Part shown: positions 41,779 to 50,215 of the stretch, piece after piece
Numbering within the stretch: position 1 is the stretch's first letter
Layout of the letters: the number at the start of each line of letters is the position of its first letter
From: Alterinioella nitratireducens
Lineage (GTDB): Bacteria; Pseudomonadota; Alphaproteobacteria; Rhodobacterales; Rhodobacteraceae
DNA length: 64,000 nt
Direction: 5' to 3'
Assembly (NCBI RefSeq): GCF_013155465.1
Contig: NZ_JABJVX010000011.1
Span: forward strand, 1 to 64,000
Program-made: the position numbers and the translations under genes
The notes under the pieces: model-generated
Database searches by the model: none
Seen by the model: only the letters and a program-made list of their open reading frames with translations
What the model was told of the DNA's origin: nothing

Positions 41779-42228
41779 ATGACGAAACCGCAGCCATACA
41801 GGCGGGAAGCGACCGACAGGGCACCCGAGGCGCAGGCCGATGGGTTCGCGACCGTGCGCCTGGCGCATGAGAGCGAGATGGCCGAAGACTATGTCGAGCT
41901 GATCGCGGAACTGATCGAGACACGGGGCGAGGCCAGGCCGGTCGATATTGCCGAGCGGCTTGGGGTGAAACCGCCCACCGTGACCAAGAACGTCTCGAGG
42001 CTCGAAACCGTCGGCCTTGTCCGGAGGGAGCCCTACCGTTCGATATTCCTGACCGAGACGGGACAGGAGCTGGCCGAGGCCTGCAAGCGGCGTCACCGGA
42101 TCGTCGTCGCATTTCTGCTCAGCCTGGGCATTGATGAAGAGACCGCGGAACGCGATGCGGAAGGGATCGAGCATCATGTGAGCGATGCCACCCTTGCGGC
42201 TTTTGAAAGGCGGCTCGAACGGGAATAG
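41779..42228 (+). CDS. mntR: DtxR-family regulator, MntR-like
   Basis: A 149-residue protein with a winged HTH (VDIAERLGVKPPTVTKNVSRLE) and a metal-binding dimerisation domain (EHHVSDATLAAFE). Its upstream residues ESEMAEDYVELIAELIE are typical for MntR. It lacks the SH3-like C-terminal domain of DtxR/IdeR. It probably senses Mn(II) and represses the divergent di-heme/ABC operon. Metal choice is inferred from length and motif. Confidence 0.83.
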   Translation: MTKPQPYRREATDRAPEAQADGFATVRLAHESEMAEDYVELIAELIETRGEARPVDIAERLGVKPPTVTKNVSRLETVGLVRREPYRSIFLTETGQELAEACKRRHRIVVAFLLSLGIDEETAERDAEGIEHHVSDATLAAFERRLERE

Positions 42229-42361
42229 ATCTGCCGCGCGGCTTGCTCGGTGGTTCCGCTGTCAGGATGTCAGGCCGAGGACCGGCCTGTTGCAAGTCGT
42301 GAAAAGCCGCCGCCCGAGGCAGCCAGGCCAAAGCAAGGGTGAATTCATTTGCCCGGCTGGG

Positions 42362-43144
42362 TCAGCCAAGCCAGACATCGAGGAACAGCATGATCACCAG
42401 ACCCAGGGCAAGGCCGAGCGTTGCCCGGTTCTGATGGCCGGAACGGTGTGTCTCGGGAATGATCTCGTGGCTGATGACATAGAGCATCGCACCTGCGGCG
42501 AAGGCAAGGCCCCACGGCAACAGCGGTTGCGAGATGCTGACGATCCCGGCCCCCAGGAGCCCGCCAACCGGCTCGACGAGGCCGGTCAGGGCGGCGATGC
42601 CCCATGCGCGAAACCTGGAATAGCCCTCGCCCAACAGCGAGACCGCGACCGCGAGACCTTCGGGGGCGTTTTGCAATCCGATGCCGATGGCGAGTGGCAA
42701 GCCGCCCGAAACTCCGTCAGCCCCGAACCCGACGCCGACGGCAAGCCCTTCGGGAAAGTTGTGGATGGTGATCGCGATGATAAAAAGCCAGACGCGCCGC
42801 AGCGAGGCGGCTTCCGGTCCCTCGCGTCCCGTCTTGAAATGCTCATGCGGCAACCTTTCGTTCAGGATGGCGATCACGCCCATACCCAACAGGATCGCGA
42901 TGCAGACAATGGCTGCGGGGGCGGCTGCGTTCTCGAACTGCAGTTCGGCCGCGTCGAGGGCCGGGATGATCAGCGAGAAGAAAGAAGCCGCGAGCATGAC
43001 ACCTGCCGCGAAGCCAAGCAGGAGATCGCGCGTGGCCCGCGAGGGGAGACGCCCGAAGAGAACGGGCACCGCGCCGATCGCAGTCAGCGATCCGGCGGCC
43101 AGGCTTCCGAAAAAGCCAAGCGCCATGGGGGAGAGGGATTCCAA
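42362..43144 (-). CDS. ZIP-family metal transporter
   Basis: A 260-residue transporter with eight hydrophobic segments and the family motifs AITIHNFPEGLAVGVGFG (HNxPEG), QNAPEGLAVAVSLLG and ISHEIIPETHRSG (HExxPE). These histidines and glutamates form the transport site. ZIP proteins move Zn(II), Mn(II) or Fe(II) toward the cytoplasm, down the gradient. The start is either a TTG at 43144 with GAGG upstream or an ATG at 43126. Position beside mntR suggests Mn or Zn. Confidence 0.85.
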   Translation of the reverse strand: MESLSPMALGFFGSLAAGSLTAIGAVPVLFGRLPSRATRDLLLGFAAGVMLAASFFSLIIPALDAAELQFENAAAPAAIVCIAILLGMGVIAILNERLPHEHFKTGREGPEAASLRRVWLFIIAITIHNFPEGLAVGVGFGADGVSGGLPLAIGIGLQNAPEGLAVAVSLLGEGYSRFRAWGIAALTGLVEPVGGLLGAGIVSISQPLLPWGLAFAAGAMLYVISHEIIPETHRSGHQNRATLGLALGLVIMLFLDVWLG

Positions 43145-43170
43145 TTTCTAATGCCTCGCTTGGGAATCTG

Positions 43171-43488
43171 TCAGGAGTCTGGGTCGCTTCTGTAGACCTC
43201 GGTCGATCCGGAGGGCATATCCGGCGCCGCGCGGCCGACCGCGTCCGGCCGATCCTCCAGCAGGCGCTGGATGTCAGAGGCCGGTACATGGCGCTCGATC
43301 ACTGTCACATCCGCATCGCCGGTGTTGCGCAGGGTCTGACAGGCGGCACCGGGCCGACTCATGCCGATGGTTGCGCGGGCCCAGGCATCCGCGATCACGA
43401 CATCCTCCGATCCGGCCAGTCCCGGGCCCGACAATCCCGCAAGAATTGCAAGGACGGTTACGGCATTTCCGCAGCGCGGCCTCTTCAT
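43171..43488 (-). pseudogene. Chimeric relic: N-terminal PCuAC chaperone joined to a DUF411 C-terminus
   Basis: A 105-codon frame with a signal peptide, then a PCu(A)C-like start (VVIADAWARATIGMSRPGAA, LRNTGDADVTVIERHV). From about residue 67 it switches to a typical DUF411 ending (VPASDIQRLLEDRPDAVG, then PDMPSGSTEV). Neither part keeps its metal-binding residues: the His/Met copper site of PCuAC and the CGCC of DUF411 are gone. It looks like a deletion that joined two adjacent copper-protein genes. Whether it is translated is unknown. Confidence 0.72.
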
Positions 43489-43511
43489 CTGTTTCTTCCC
43501 TTCACCGGTGT

Positions 43512-43661
43512 TCAGCTTTGCGCGACCGCAAATTCCGCGGCCACGTCGCGCCGCAATTCAGCCTCGTCGAACGGTTCCAGCGGCCTTGCATTCATGAAGA
43601 ATGTCGGCGTCTGCCGAACCCCCACGGTTTCAGTATCCGCCCGAAGTCGATTCTCCATTAT
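43512..43661 (-). pseudogene. C-terminal fragment of a DsbA-type thioredoxin-fold protein
   Basis: About 45 codons match the C-terminal end of DsbA/DsbG-like proteins: VGVRQTPTFFMNARPLEPFDEAELRRDV, read on the minus strand and here quoted for pattern only up to RPLEPF. The cis-proline (TPTFF) is present, but the CxxC-bearing N-terminal domain is absent; upstream is unrelated. It is a relic. Confidence 0.65.
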
Positions 43662-43770
43662 TTCTGTGCATTTACATCCTCTGGCTAGTGCAGGTTCAAG
43701 CGTCAATGTTACAGATCGGCCAATAATCACCGATCTGCAAAAGCCACGTAAAGCTTGTGACGCGCGCGGC

Positions 43771-43798
43771 TTGAAGCTACATACACTGTAGCTAATGG
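43771..43798 (+). promoter_or_regulatory. Dyad and promoter of the CadR/PbrR-like gene
   Basis: TTGAAG (43771-43776), a dyad CTACA-N5-TGTAG (43777-43791) and TAATGG (43793-43798) as a weak -10 with a 16-bp spacer. The same TTGAAGCT lead as in the two zinc-type promoters suggests binding by the encoded regulator. The shorter spacer fits repression rather than activation. Confidence 0.55.
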
Positions 43799-43810
43799 GG
43801 AGGGCCTGAT

Positions 43811-44239
43811 ATGCTGACGATCGGGACGCTGGCCAAGAAGACCGGAACGAAAGTGCAGACCATCCGGTATTATGAGCAGATCGGCCTCATGCCAGAGCCC
43901 GACCGGACCGAGGGCGGCCAGCGCCGTTATGGCGATGCCGAGCTGGATCGCCTGTCCTTCGTCCGGCACGCGCGGCAACTGGGGTTCTCGCTGGAGGCGA
44001 TCCGCGAACTGCTCGATCTCGGCGATCATCCGGGAAAATCCTGCGCCGAAGCGGATGCGATCGCGCGTCGGCAGCTCAAGCAGGTCGAGCAACGATTGGC
44101 GCGGCTCAAGGCGCTGCGCACGGAATTGAAGCGGATGGTGCAGGAGTGCAGCGGCGGGCAGACGGCCGATTGCCGTGTGCTCGAGGTGCTGCGCGATCAT
44201 TCCGAATGCCTGACCGACCATGAAGAGATCGGCGCCTGA
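43811..44239 (+). CDS. MerR-family metal sensor, CadR/PbrR/ZntR type
   Basis: A 142-residue regulator with an HTH (LTIGTLAKKTGTKVQTIRYYEQIGLM, quoted in part as TIGTLAKKTGTKVQTIRYY). Cysteines are C78, C113, C121 and C133. C78/C113/C121 is the spacing of CadR-type Cd/Zn/Pb sensors; MerR lacks the extra C133. It starts 16-20 bases after its own dyad and lies upstream of two CDF transporters. The TTGAAG-type promoters at 34359 and 44952 are its likely targets. Confidence 0.85.
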   Translation: MLTIGTLAKKTGTKVQTIRYYEQIGLMPEPDRTEGGQRRYGDAELDRLSFVRHARQLGFSLEAIRELLDLGDHPGKSCAEADAIARRQLKQVEQRLARLKALRTELKRMVQECSGGQTADCRVLEVLRDHSECLTDHEEIGA

Positions 44240-44320
44240 GCCATTCTGAGGGCCTTTGAGGAACCCAAGTAGGCCGGTATTGGTTTCTCTTCGGCTATTC
44301 ATCAGATTTGGTCACCGGGC

Positions 44321-44941
44321 ATGGCAGAGCAGAAGAACGCATCGGAAAGACGTACACTCTGGATCGTTCTGGGTCTCAACATCGGGCTGGCAATCGCTTT
44401 CTTCGCCTCGGGTGCCTTCGGCGATTCAAGCGCGCTTATCGCCAATGGGCTCGACAATCTGTCTGACAGTTTCGTCTACGCGATCAGCCTCTTCGCGCTG
44501 TCCCGCTCCGCCAAGTGGAAGCGAGGCGCGGCAAATGTTTCGGGCGGCCTGCTGATCCTCTTCGCCCTCGGCATTCTTTACGATGCCTGGCGCCGCTATG
44601 TCGGCGGGTCGGATCCCCTTGGCACGATGATGATCGCGATGGCCCTTGTGGCAGCGGTCATCAATACGGTCTGCGTCTGGCTGTTGGCGCGGCTTCGCGA
44701 TCCGGATGTGAACATCCGCGCCGCAAGCACGTTCAGCTGGAACGACTTCGCCGCCAATCTGGGTATCGTCGTCGCGGGGGGGCTCGTGGCCTGGCTCGGG
44801 ACGAACTGGCCGGACCTTGTGGTGGGCGTGATCGTCGCTGGCATAGCGGCCTGGGGGGGCGTCGAAATCCTGAAAGACGCGCATGGTGAGCACCACAAGG
44901 CGGTGCACGATGACGAACAGTCAGGTGAAGACAGCGCCTGA
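44321..44941 (+). CDS. Short CDF-like cation transporter with an altered metal site
   Basis: A 206-residue membrane protein with about six hydrophobic segments. It resembles cation-diffusion facilitators but lacks the C-terminal cytoplasmic domain. Canonical CDF sites are HxxxD in TM2 and TM5; here TM2 reads LDNLSDS (D45, D49) and TM5 reads SWNDFAANLG (N141, D142, N146). The first His is replaced by Asp and the second site by Asn/Asp. Zn transport is therefore uncertain, and Mn, Fe or another ion is possible. It lies between the CadR-like gene and the second CDF gene. Confidence 0.75.
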   Translation: MAEQKNASERRTLWIVLGLNIGLAIAFFASGAFGDSSALIANGLDNLSDSFVYAISLFALSRSAKWKRGAANVSGGLLILFALGILYDAWRRYVGGSDPLGTMMIAMALVAAVINTVCVWLLARLRDPDVNIRAASTFSWNDFAANLGIVVAGGLVAWLGTNWPDLVVGVIVAGIAAWGGVEILKDAHGEHHKAVHDDEQSGEDSA

Positions 44942-44951
44942 AAATCGAGGC

Positions 44952-44982
44952 TTGAAGCTATAGTCGCTATAGAGACTACATT
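44952..44982 (+). promoter_or_regulatory. CadR/PbrR-type promoter of the CDF gene
   Basis: TTGAAG (44952-44957), 19-bp spacer CTATAGTCGCTATAGAGAC, then TACATT (44977-44982). CTATAG-N3-CTATAG repeats in the spacer resemble the operators of CadR/PbrR-type regulators. It points to the CDF gene at 45052 and lies just after the preceding stop. Confidence 0.75.
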
Positions 44983-45051
44983 CCCTCGTGAACGATCCGC
45001 CGGAGAGTTGTGCCGCGGGTTGATCCGACTTGAGTCACGAGGAGACAAGCC

Positions 45052-46017
45052 GTGCCGCATGATCACGGTCACGCCCATATCGACCCCGAATCCGGCGACC
45101 GCCGCGTTTCCATCGCCATCTGGGCCAACAGCCTTCTGACGGTTGCGCAGGTCATCGGCGGCATCCTGTCCGGCAGCCTCGCGTTGATCGCGGATGCGCT
45201 GCACAATTTCTCGGACATGGCATCGCTGGTAATCGCCTTTGCCGCCCGGAAAATCTCGCGGCGGCCCGCGGATGAGCGCATGACCTTCGGCTACGGGCGG
45301 ATCGAGATCGTCGCGGCGCTGGTCAACTACACCACGCTGATCCTGATCGGTTTCTACCTGATCTACGAAGGCGGCATGCGCATGATCGACCCGCCCGAGG
45401 TGGCGGGCTGGACGGTGGTGATCCTGGGCGGCATCGCGCTATTCATCGACACGCTGACGGCGATGCTTACCTATTCGATGCAGAAAGGCAGCGTGAACAT
45501 CCGCGCGCTGTTCCTGCACAACCTGTCGGACGCCCTGGCTTCCGTCGCGGTCATCATCGGCGGCTCGCTCATCCTCCTCTACGACATGCGGTGGGTCGAT
45601 CCGGCGATCACCATCGGCATCGCTCTATACATCCTTTATCTCGCTTTCACCGAGATCGGCGGCCCGATCCGAACCCTGATGCTCGGCAGCCCGCCGGAGA
45701 TCGACGGCGACGAGGTCGTCGAGGCGATGCGGGGTGTCGACGGTGTCGCAGACGTTCATCACGTACATCTGTGGCAGATGCAGGAGCACGAACCGGCGCT
45801 GGATTGCCACGTCGTGCTGACGGCCGACGGCTGGGATCAGGCCGAGAAGATCAAGGGCGCGATCAAGGACCGGCTGAAGGAGAAATTCAGTATCGGTCAT
45901 TCCAGCCTGGAGTTTGAACATCAAGACCGTGCGCATGAAAAGGCCGACCTTTTCGGTCACGGCCAGCCGGAAGACGAGGACGAAACCCATGCTCGCCGAG
46001 ACACTGGCGGATCGTGA
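45052..46017 (+). CDS. czcD: Zinc/cadmium CDF efflux protein (CzcD/ZitB-like)
   Basis: A 321-residue cation-diffusion facilitator. It begins with a His-rich segment (MPHDHGHAHID) and has both transport sites, LIADALHNFSDM (H51, D55) and LFLHNLSDALAS (H156, D160), with six TM helices. A C-terminal cytoplasmic domain (DGVADVHHVHLWQM and HSSLEFEHQ) binds metal. It exports Zn/Cd/Co with the proton gradient. GTG start with GGAG about nine bases upstream. Regulation by the upstream CadR-type promoter. Confidence 0.92.
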   Translation: MPHDHGHAHIDPESGDRRVSIAIWANSLLTVAQVIGGILSGSLALIADALHNFSDMASLVIAFAARKISRRPADERMTFGYGRIEIVAALVNYTTLILIGFYLIYEGGMRMIDPPEVAGWTVVILGGIALFIDTLTAMLTYSMQKGSVNIRALFLHNLSDALASVAVIIGGSLILLYDMRWVDPAITIGIALYILYLAFTEIGGPIRTLMLGSPPEIDGDEVVEAMRGVDGVADVHHVHLWQMQEHEPALDCHVVLTADGWDQAEKIKGAIKDRLKEKFSIGHSSLEFEHQDRAHEKADLFGHGQPEDEDETHARRDTGGS

Positions 46018-46109
46018 CGACACGAATGCTGCGATCCTCCAGGACACGAAATAGTTCTCGTGCCGTCCAGCATGCCCATCGACCTTTTGCCGCTGAGCAT
46101 GGAAGACTG

Positions 46110-46757
46110 ATGAACATGCAAAGATACTTCGCCATTCATATGCCCGCTATCCACTTCGTGCGAAACACCTTCGTGTTCAGCCTGCTCGCCCTGGTGCCGC
46201 CGCTCCTGGCCTTTGTCGCGCTGACACCGGGGTTCGGTGCCATGTTGGCGGGCGGCGGACCTCCGCTTGAAAGGTTCATGCGGCAGGTCATTACCAACGG
46301 TCTGCCGGTTGTCTTTGCCGTAAACTACGTGAGTTTCTTCCTGTATGCGTGGATCGTCTCGAAGCCGGACCAGCGCTACGGGATCACGCTTGTGCTCCTC
46401 GTGGATATGCCGGTCCGCGTTGTCGGCTTCATCGCGTTGCATGCCGTGATCTATGTCCTGTCGGCCGACTGGTTCGGATCCTTTGGAGGAAGCCGCGCGA
46501 CCGCGCTTCGGGTGGTGGCGCCGACTTTGGCGCGTTCGGTCCTTTTCGAGAACATCTCCGGCGTCTATCTCTATGCCACGCTGGTGAGCGCGCTGCCGCT
46601 CTATGTCACCGCGATCGAGAGTTCAGACAGGCTCGGCGGGTTGGCGCGGAGAGTTGCCGGCCGGTCGGGATATGTGCTTGCCGCGGTGCTGATGTTCGGG
46701 CTTTCCGTCCTGGCGCTGACCGCATTGGCCGCCTTGATCCGCGCGCTCCAGGCATGA
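46110..46757 (+). CDS. Hypothetical polytopic membrane protein
   Basis: A 215-residue protein with about five hydrophobic segments. The ATG at 46110 has GGAAG nearby; a longer frame upstream overlaps the CDF gene and has no membrane character. I do not recognise the family. It follows the zinc/cadmium CDF gene on the same strand and could be part of its transcript. A metal role is only positional. Confidence 0.6.
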   Translation: MNMQRYFAIHMPAIHFVRNTFVFSLLALVPPLLAFVALTPGFGAMLAGGGPPLERFMRQVITNGLPVVFAVNYVSFFLYAWIVSKPDQRYGITLVLLVDMPVRVVGFIALHAVIYVLSADWFGSFGGSRATALRVVAPTLARSVLFENISGVYLYATLVSALPLYVTAIESSDRLGGLARRVAGRSGYVLAAVLMFGLSVLALTALAALIRALQA

Positions 46758-46833
46758 ATCGGAGCCCTGTCATTGCCGGGACGATGTCCTTTCCGGTCCG
46801 GCCTCTGCCAGTCTGCCGTCGCGCCGGAAAATA

Positions 46834-48162
46834 TCAGTGGTCATGTGCGGCCTGGCCGGGCGCCAGCCACCGCGACAGGTAGATCCGTTCGAATATGAAG
46901 ACAGTGGCGATGCCGCCAACGGCATAGAGCACGATGAGCGGATCGCTCTGAAGTTTCATCGCCGTGAACGCCACCAGCACCACGGCATCGAACGCCAATG
47001 CCGCAAGCAGCACCGCGCCGGAGGCACCGATTTCCTCTCGCCGGTAGCGGAACACGCCCCAGTGCACGGCCATGTCCATGACCAGGTAGAAAAAGGCGCC
47101 GAGCGAGGCGATCCGGCCGAGGTCGAAGAACACTGCCAGCAGGGACGCGATGACAACGGTGTAGACCAGCGTATGCCGCTGGATCGGGCCGGACATTCCG
47201 AAATGCCGATGCGGGATCATCTTCATATCCGTCAACATCGCCAGCATCCGCGACACGGCGAACACGCTGGCCAGCACGCCGGAGGCCGTTGCCACCGCCG
47301 CCAGGATCACGGTCAGAAAGAAGCCGGTTTGACCCAGGGCGGGTTCGGCGGCCTCGGCCAGCGAATAATCCCGTGCCGCGACGATCTCGTCGATGGTCAG
47401 GCTCGAGCCGACACCGAAGGCAACAAGCAGATAGACTGCCACGCAGATGGCGATCGAAAACATGATCGCCCGGCCCACGTTGCGGTGCGGTTCGGTGATT
47501 TCGGCCCCGCTATTGGTAATGGTGGTGAAGCCCTTGAAGGCCAGGATCGCGAATGCCACGGAAGCAATGAAGCCGGTCACGCTGTAATCCTGCGCGGTCT
47601 CGGACGCGGCCGAGAACTGGAAGCCGCTGGACCATATCGCGGCGATTCCGAACAATCCGATGCCGCCGATCTTGATCGCCGCCATGATCAGCGAGAACAG
47701 CCCGACCGACCGGTTGCCGGCGATGTTCACGAGGAAGGCGAAGACAATGACGCCCACGGCGAGGGTCGGCACCAGCGGCCCGCCCTCGATGTCGAAGGCG
47801 CGCAGGACGTAGGTTGCGAATGTCCGCGCCACCAGGCTTTCGGCAATCACCATGCTCAGAGCCATCAGCAGGGCGGCGGCCGCCGCGACCGCGCCGGGGC
47901 CATAGCATTTTTGCAGGATCATCGCGATCCCGCCCGAGGAGGGCCATTTGTTCGACATCCGGATGTAGCTGTAGGCGCTGAAGCCGGTCACCATTGCGCC
48001 CGCGATGAAGGCAAGCGGAAAGAGCGGTCCGGCAAGCTGGGCGACCTGCCCGGTCAGCGCGAAGATGCCCGCGCCGATCATCACGCCCGTTCCCATGGCG
48101 ACAGCACCGCCCAGGGTGATCGAGCCTTCGCGGTAGGTGTCGTTTCTATCCTTGTCCTGCAT
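46834..48162 (-). CDS. APC-family amino acid/polyamine permease
   Basis: A 442-residue secondary transporter with 12 hydrophobic segments and the APC signatures AMGTGVMIGAGIFALTGQ (TM1), FAILAFKGFTTITNSGAEI (TM6) and a long TM8-TM10 block. The ATG at 48162 begins the family's hydrophilic head (MQDKDRNDTY); a longer upstream frame is the reverse strand of UbiB. It overlaps the UbiB/ATC-hydrolase gene by 17 bases, so it is the last member of the long minus-strand run. Substrate unknown. Confidence 0.87.
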   Translation of the reverse strand: MQDKDRNDTYREGSITLGGAVAMGTGVMIGAGIFALTGQVAQLAGPLFPLAFIAGAMVTGFSAYSYIRMSNKWPSSGGIAMILQKCYGPGAVAAAAALLMALSMVIAESLVARTFATYVLRAFDIEGGPLVPTLAVGVIVFAFLVNIAGNRSVGLFSLIMAAIKIGGIGLFGIAAIWSSGFQFSAASETAQDYSVTGFIASVAFAILAFKGFTTITNSGAEITEPHRNVGRAIMFSIAICVAVYLLVAFGVGSSLTIDEIVAARDYSLAEAAEPALGQTGFFLTVILAAVATASGVLASVFAVSRMLAMLTDMKMIPHRHFGMSGPIQRHTLVYTVVIASLLAVFFDLGRIASLGAFFYLVMDMAVHWGVFRYRREEIGASGAVLLAALAFDAVVLVAFTAMKLQSDPLIVLYAVGGIATVFIFERIYLSRWLAPGQAAHDH

Positions 48163-50215
48163 GCTCTGCTGCCTCTCCGATTTTGTCTTTGTCCAACACT
48201 GGCGCGGTATGCCACCTGAAATCACAATGATCATGCCCCCCGGCAATGGTCTTGGGACGCACCAGTTGCCCGCCCCATTTCTCGGCCACCGGGAAATCGA
48301 GTGCGCACCATGTTGCCGTGCACAGCGCCGACGCCTCATGGGCCGCAAAGAACGCGGCCACCGGGCATTTCGTGCAGTCGAAGGCGACGACATTGCCACC
48401 CGCCTCGACGTCGCGCCAGCCATAGGCCGGTGGTCCAAAGGGGAAATGGCGAAACAGGCCCGTCGCGATGCGCATTCGCTTGGCCGGATCGGAGGTGATG
48501 GCGCGGGCGATCTCGAACGGCGGATCGGCCATTCGATCGTAGATGTCCCAGCCGATCGCATGGATGACCTCGTGGCTCTGCGCCTCTGACCGCCCTCGCG
48601 CGACCAGCGTTCGGTGCAGCGCAAGCGTCAGCGCGGCAAGATGCGTTGTCAGGATTGCGCCGACATTCGGCGCCAGCGGAAGGTCGCGTTCAAGCCGATC
48701 GTACCCCGCCCAGGTGTCCGAAAGGATCGCGTCGGTCTCGTTGCCCAGATGGTGCCGGGCGACGTGACTGAAAAGCATCGTCAGCGCGGCGCGGCCAATT
48801 CCCTCGCCGGATGGGATGACGGCCTCGAGGAGTCCGCGCCCCATTTTCTGGGTTGCGGTAGCGTCCCAGGTCTCGTCAATCGCCTCGGCGGGCGGCAGGG
48901 CACCGGTGAGCAGAAGCTCGGGAAGCACCTGCGAGAGGCGCCCCAACGGGTCGCTGGCCGCCAGTCGCGCGGCAACCTCGCGCGCGATGAACGGGCGCGA
49001 CAAATCGTCGAACCGTGCGTCGGGTGCCAGCACGAACAGCAGCGCCTCCGCGGTGGTCAGCGCCTTGGCATGGAGCATCAGGGAGGCAGGGAATACGAAA
49101 CCGGCGCGGTAGCCCGCGCGCATCATCGCAAGATAGGTTCGCGCAAGACTGGCCTCGCGCGAGGGGGCTGCGTAGAATTTCGCCGCAAGCCCCTCGAATC
49201 TTTGCCGGAACAGCGCGTGATCGGCACCCGGAAGGGCCTCGGTCTGCGCGCTGAAATGGTGATAGGCGCGCCGGGTCTGTCGCTGTGCCACGGCCATCCA
49301 GTACAGCACGAAGCGGTCGCGCTGCGCCGCGCTCAACTCGCCATACATGCCGAAATCGAGCAGGGTCACAGTGCCGTCGGCATGAAAGACGATATTGCCG
49401 GGATGCAGGTCGGCGTGAAACAGCCCGTCCGACACGAACATCTTCAGCAGCATCGACACAAGCGCCTCGACCAGTGCGGACCGGGTTTGTTCGGGAAGGG
49501 CGGCGGAGACTTCGGACAGGCGCAGGCCCTGGACCCAGTCCATGGTCAGCACGCGGGCTGTCACATGGTCGCGATAGGGTCTTGGAATTCGGATGCGGTC
49601 CTGCCCGGCGAGATTCCCGCGAAACCGGTCCATGACAGCCGCCTCGGCGCGAAAATCGAGCTCGGCCAGCGAGTAGCGCCGAAACTCCGAGAGGAACGCC
49701 GGCAAATTCGTGCGCCGAAGGCGGCGCGGCAGCACCATCCGCGCGATCCTCAGCCCAAGGTCGAGCGCGTCGAGATCGCGGTGGAACAGCGGCTCCAGCC
49801 CCGGTCGCTGCACCTTGACCGCGACCGCCGTGCCATCCGCCAGGCTTGCCTTGTGCACCTGGGCCAGGGACGCGGCGGCGACGGGTTCGGCCTCGAAGCT
49901 GGCAAAGGCGGTTTCCAGCGGCGTTGCCAGCTCATCCTCGACGATGCGCCGCACCGTGGCGAAATCCACTTGGGGCGCATGCTCCTGCAATTCCGCAAGC
50001 CGCGCGACATAGCTTTCGGGGAGAATATCGGGGCGGGTGCTGAGGATCTGGCCAAGCTTGACGAAAACCGGCCCCAGGGCGAGAAGGTTTTGCGCGAACC
50101 GATCCGGTGCACCAGTGTCGCCGCTGGCCGGATCATATCGCCGGAGCGTCCAGACGTCTTTCGCCAGGACGGTGGCAATCCGGGCCAACCGCAGGAGGTT
50201 CCTGGTGCGGTTCAC
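48146..50215 (-). CDS. UbiB/AarF-type kinase fused to an ATC-hydrolase-like domain
   Basis: A 689-residue protein starting with GTG overlapping the previous stop (GTGA). Residues about 1-450 form an ABC1/UbiB atypical kinase: the KxGQ motif FVKLGQILSTRPDILP (51-66), HADLHPGN (267-274) and LLDFG (285-289). Residues about 480-689 match the L-2-amino-thiazoline-4-carboxylate-hydrolase (DUF/PF14196) type: FDCTKCPVAAFF (C614, C617), ALCTATWC and HDHCDFRWH. UbiB proteins assist ubiquinone synthesis; the C-terminal fusion is unusual and may link it to thiol or cysteine-type chemistry. Confidence 0.82.
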   Translation of the reverse strand: MNRTRNLLRLARIATVLAKDVWTLRRYDPASGDTGAPDRFAQNLLALGPVFVKLGQILSTRPDILPESYVARLAELQEHAPQVDFATVRRIVEDELATPLETAFASFEAEPVAAASLAQVHKASLADGTAVAVKVQRPGLEPLFHRDLDALDLGLRIARMVLPRRLRRTNLPAFLSEFRRYSLAELDFRAEAAVMDRFRGNLAGQDRIRIPRPYRDHVTARVLTMDWVQGLRLSEVSAALPEQTRSALVEALVSMLLKMFVSDGLFHADLHPGNIVFHADGTVTLLDFGMYGELSAAQRDRFVLYWMAVAQRQTRRAYHHFSAQTEALPGADHALFRQRFEGLAAKFYAAPSREASLARTYLAMMRAGYRAGFVFPASLMLHAKALTTAEALLFVLAPDARFDDLSRPFIAREVAARLAASDPLGRLSQVLPELLLTGALPPAEAIDETWDATATQKMGRGLLEAVIPSGEGIGRAALTMLFSHVARHHLGNETDAILSDTWAGYDRLERDLPLAPNVGAILTTHLAALTLALHRTLVARGRSEAQSHEVIHAIGWDIYDRMADPPFEIARAITSDPAKRMRIATGLFRHFPFGPPAYGWRDVEAGGNVVAFDCTKCPVAAFFAAHEASALCTATWCALDFPVAEKWGGQLVRPKTIAGGHDHCDFRWHTAPVLDKDKIGEAAEHAGQG

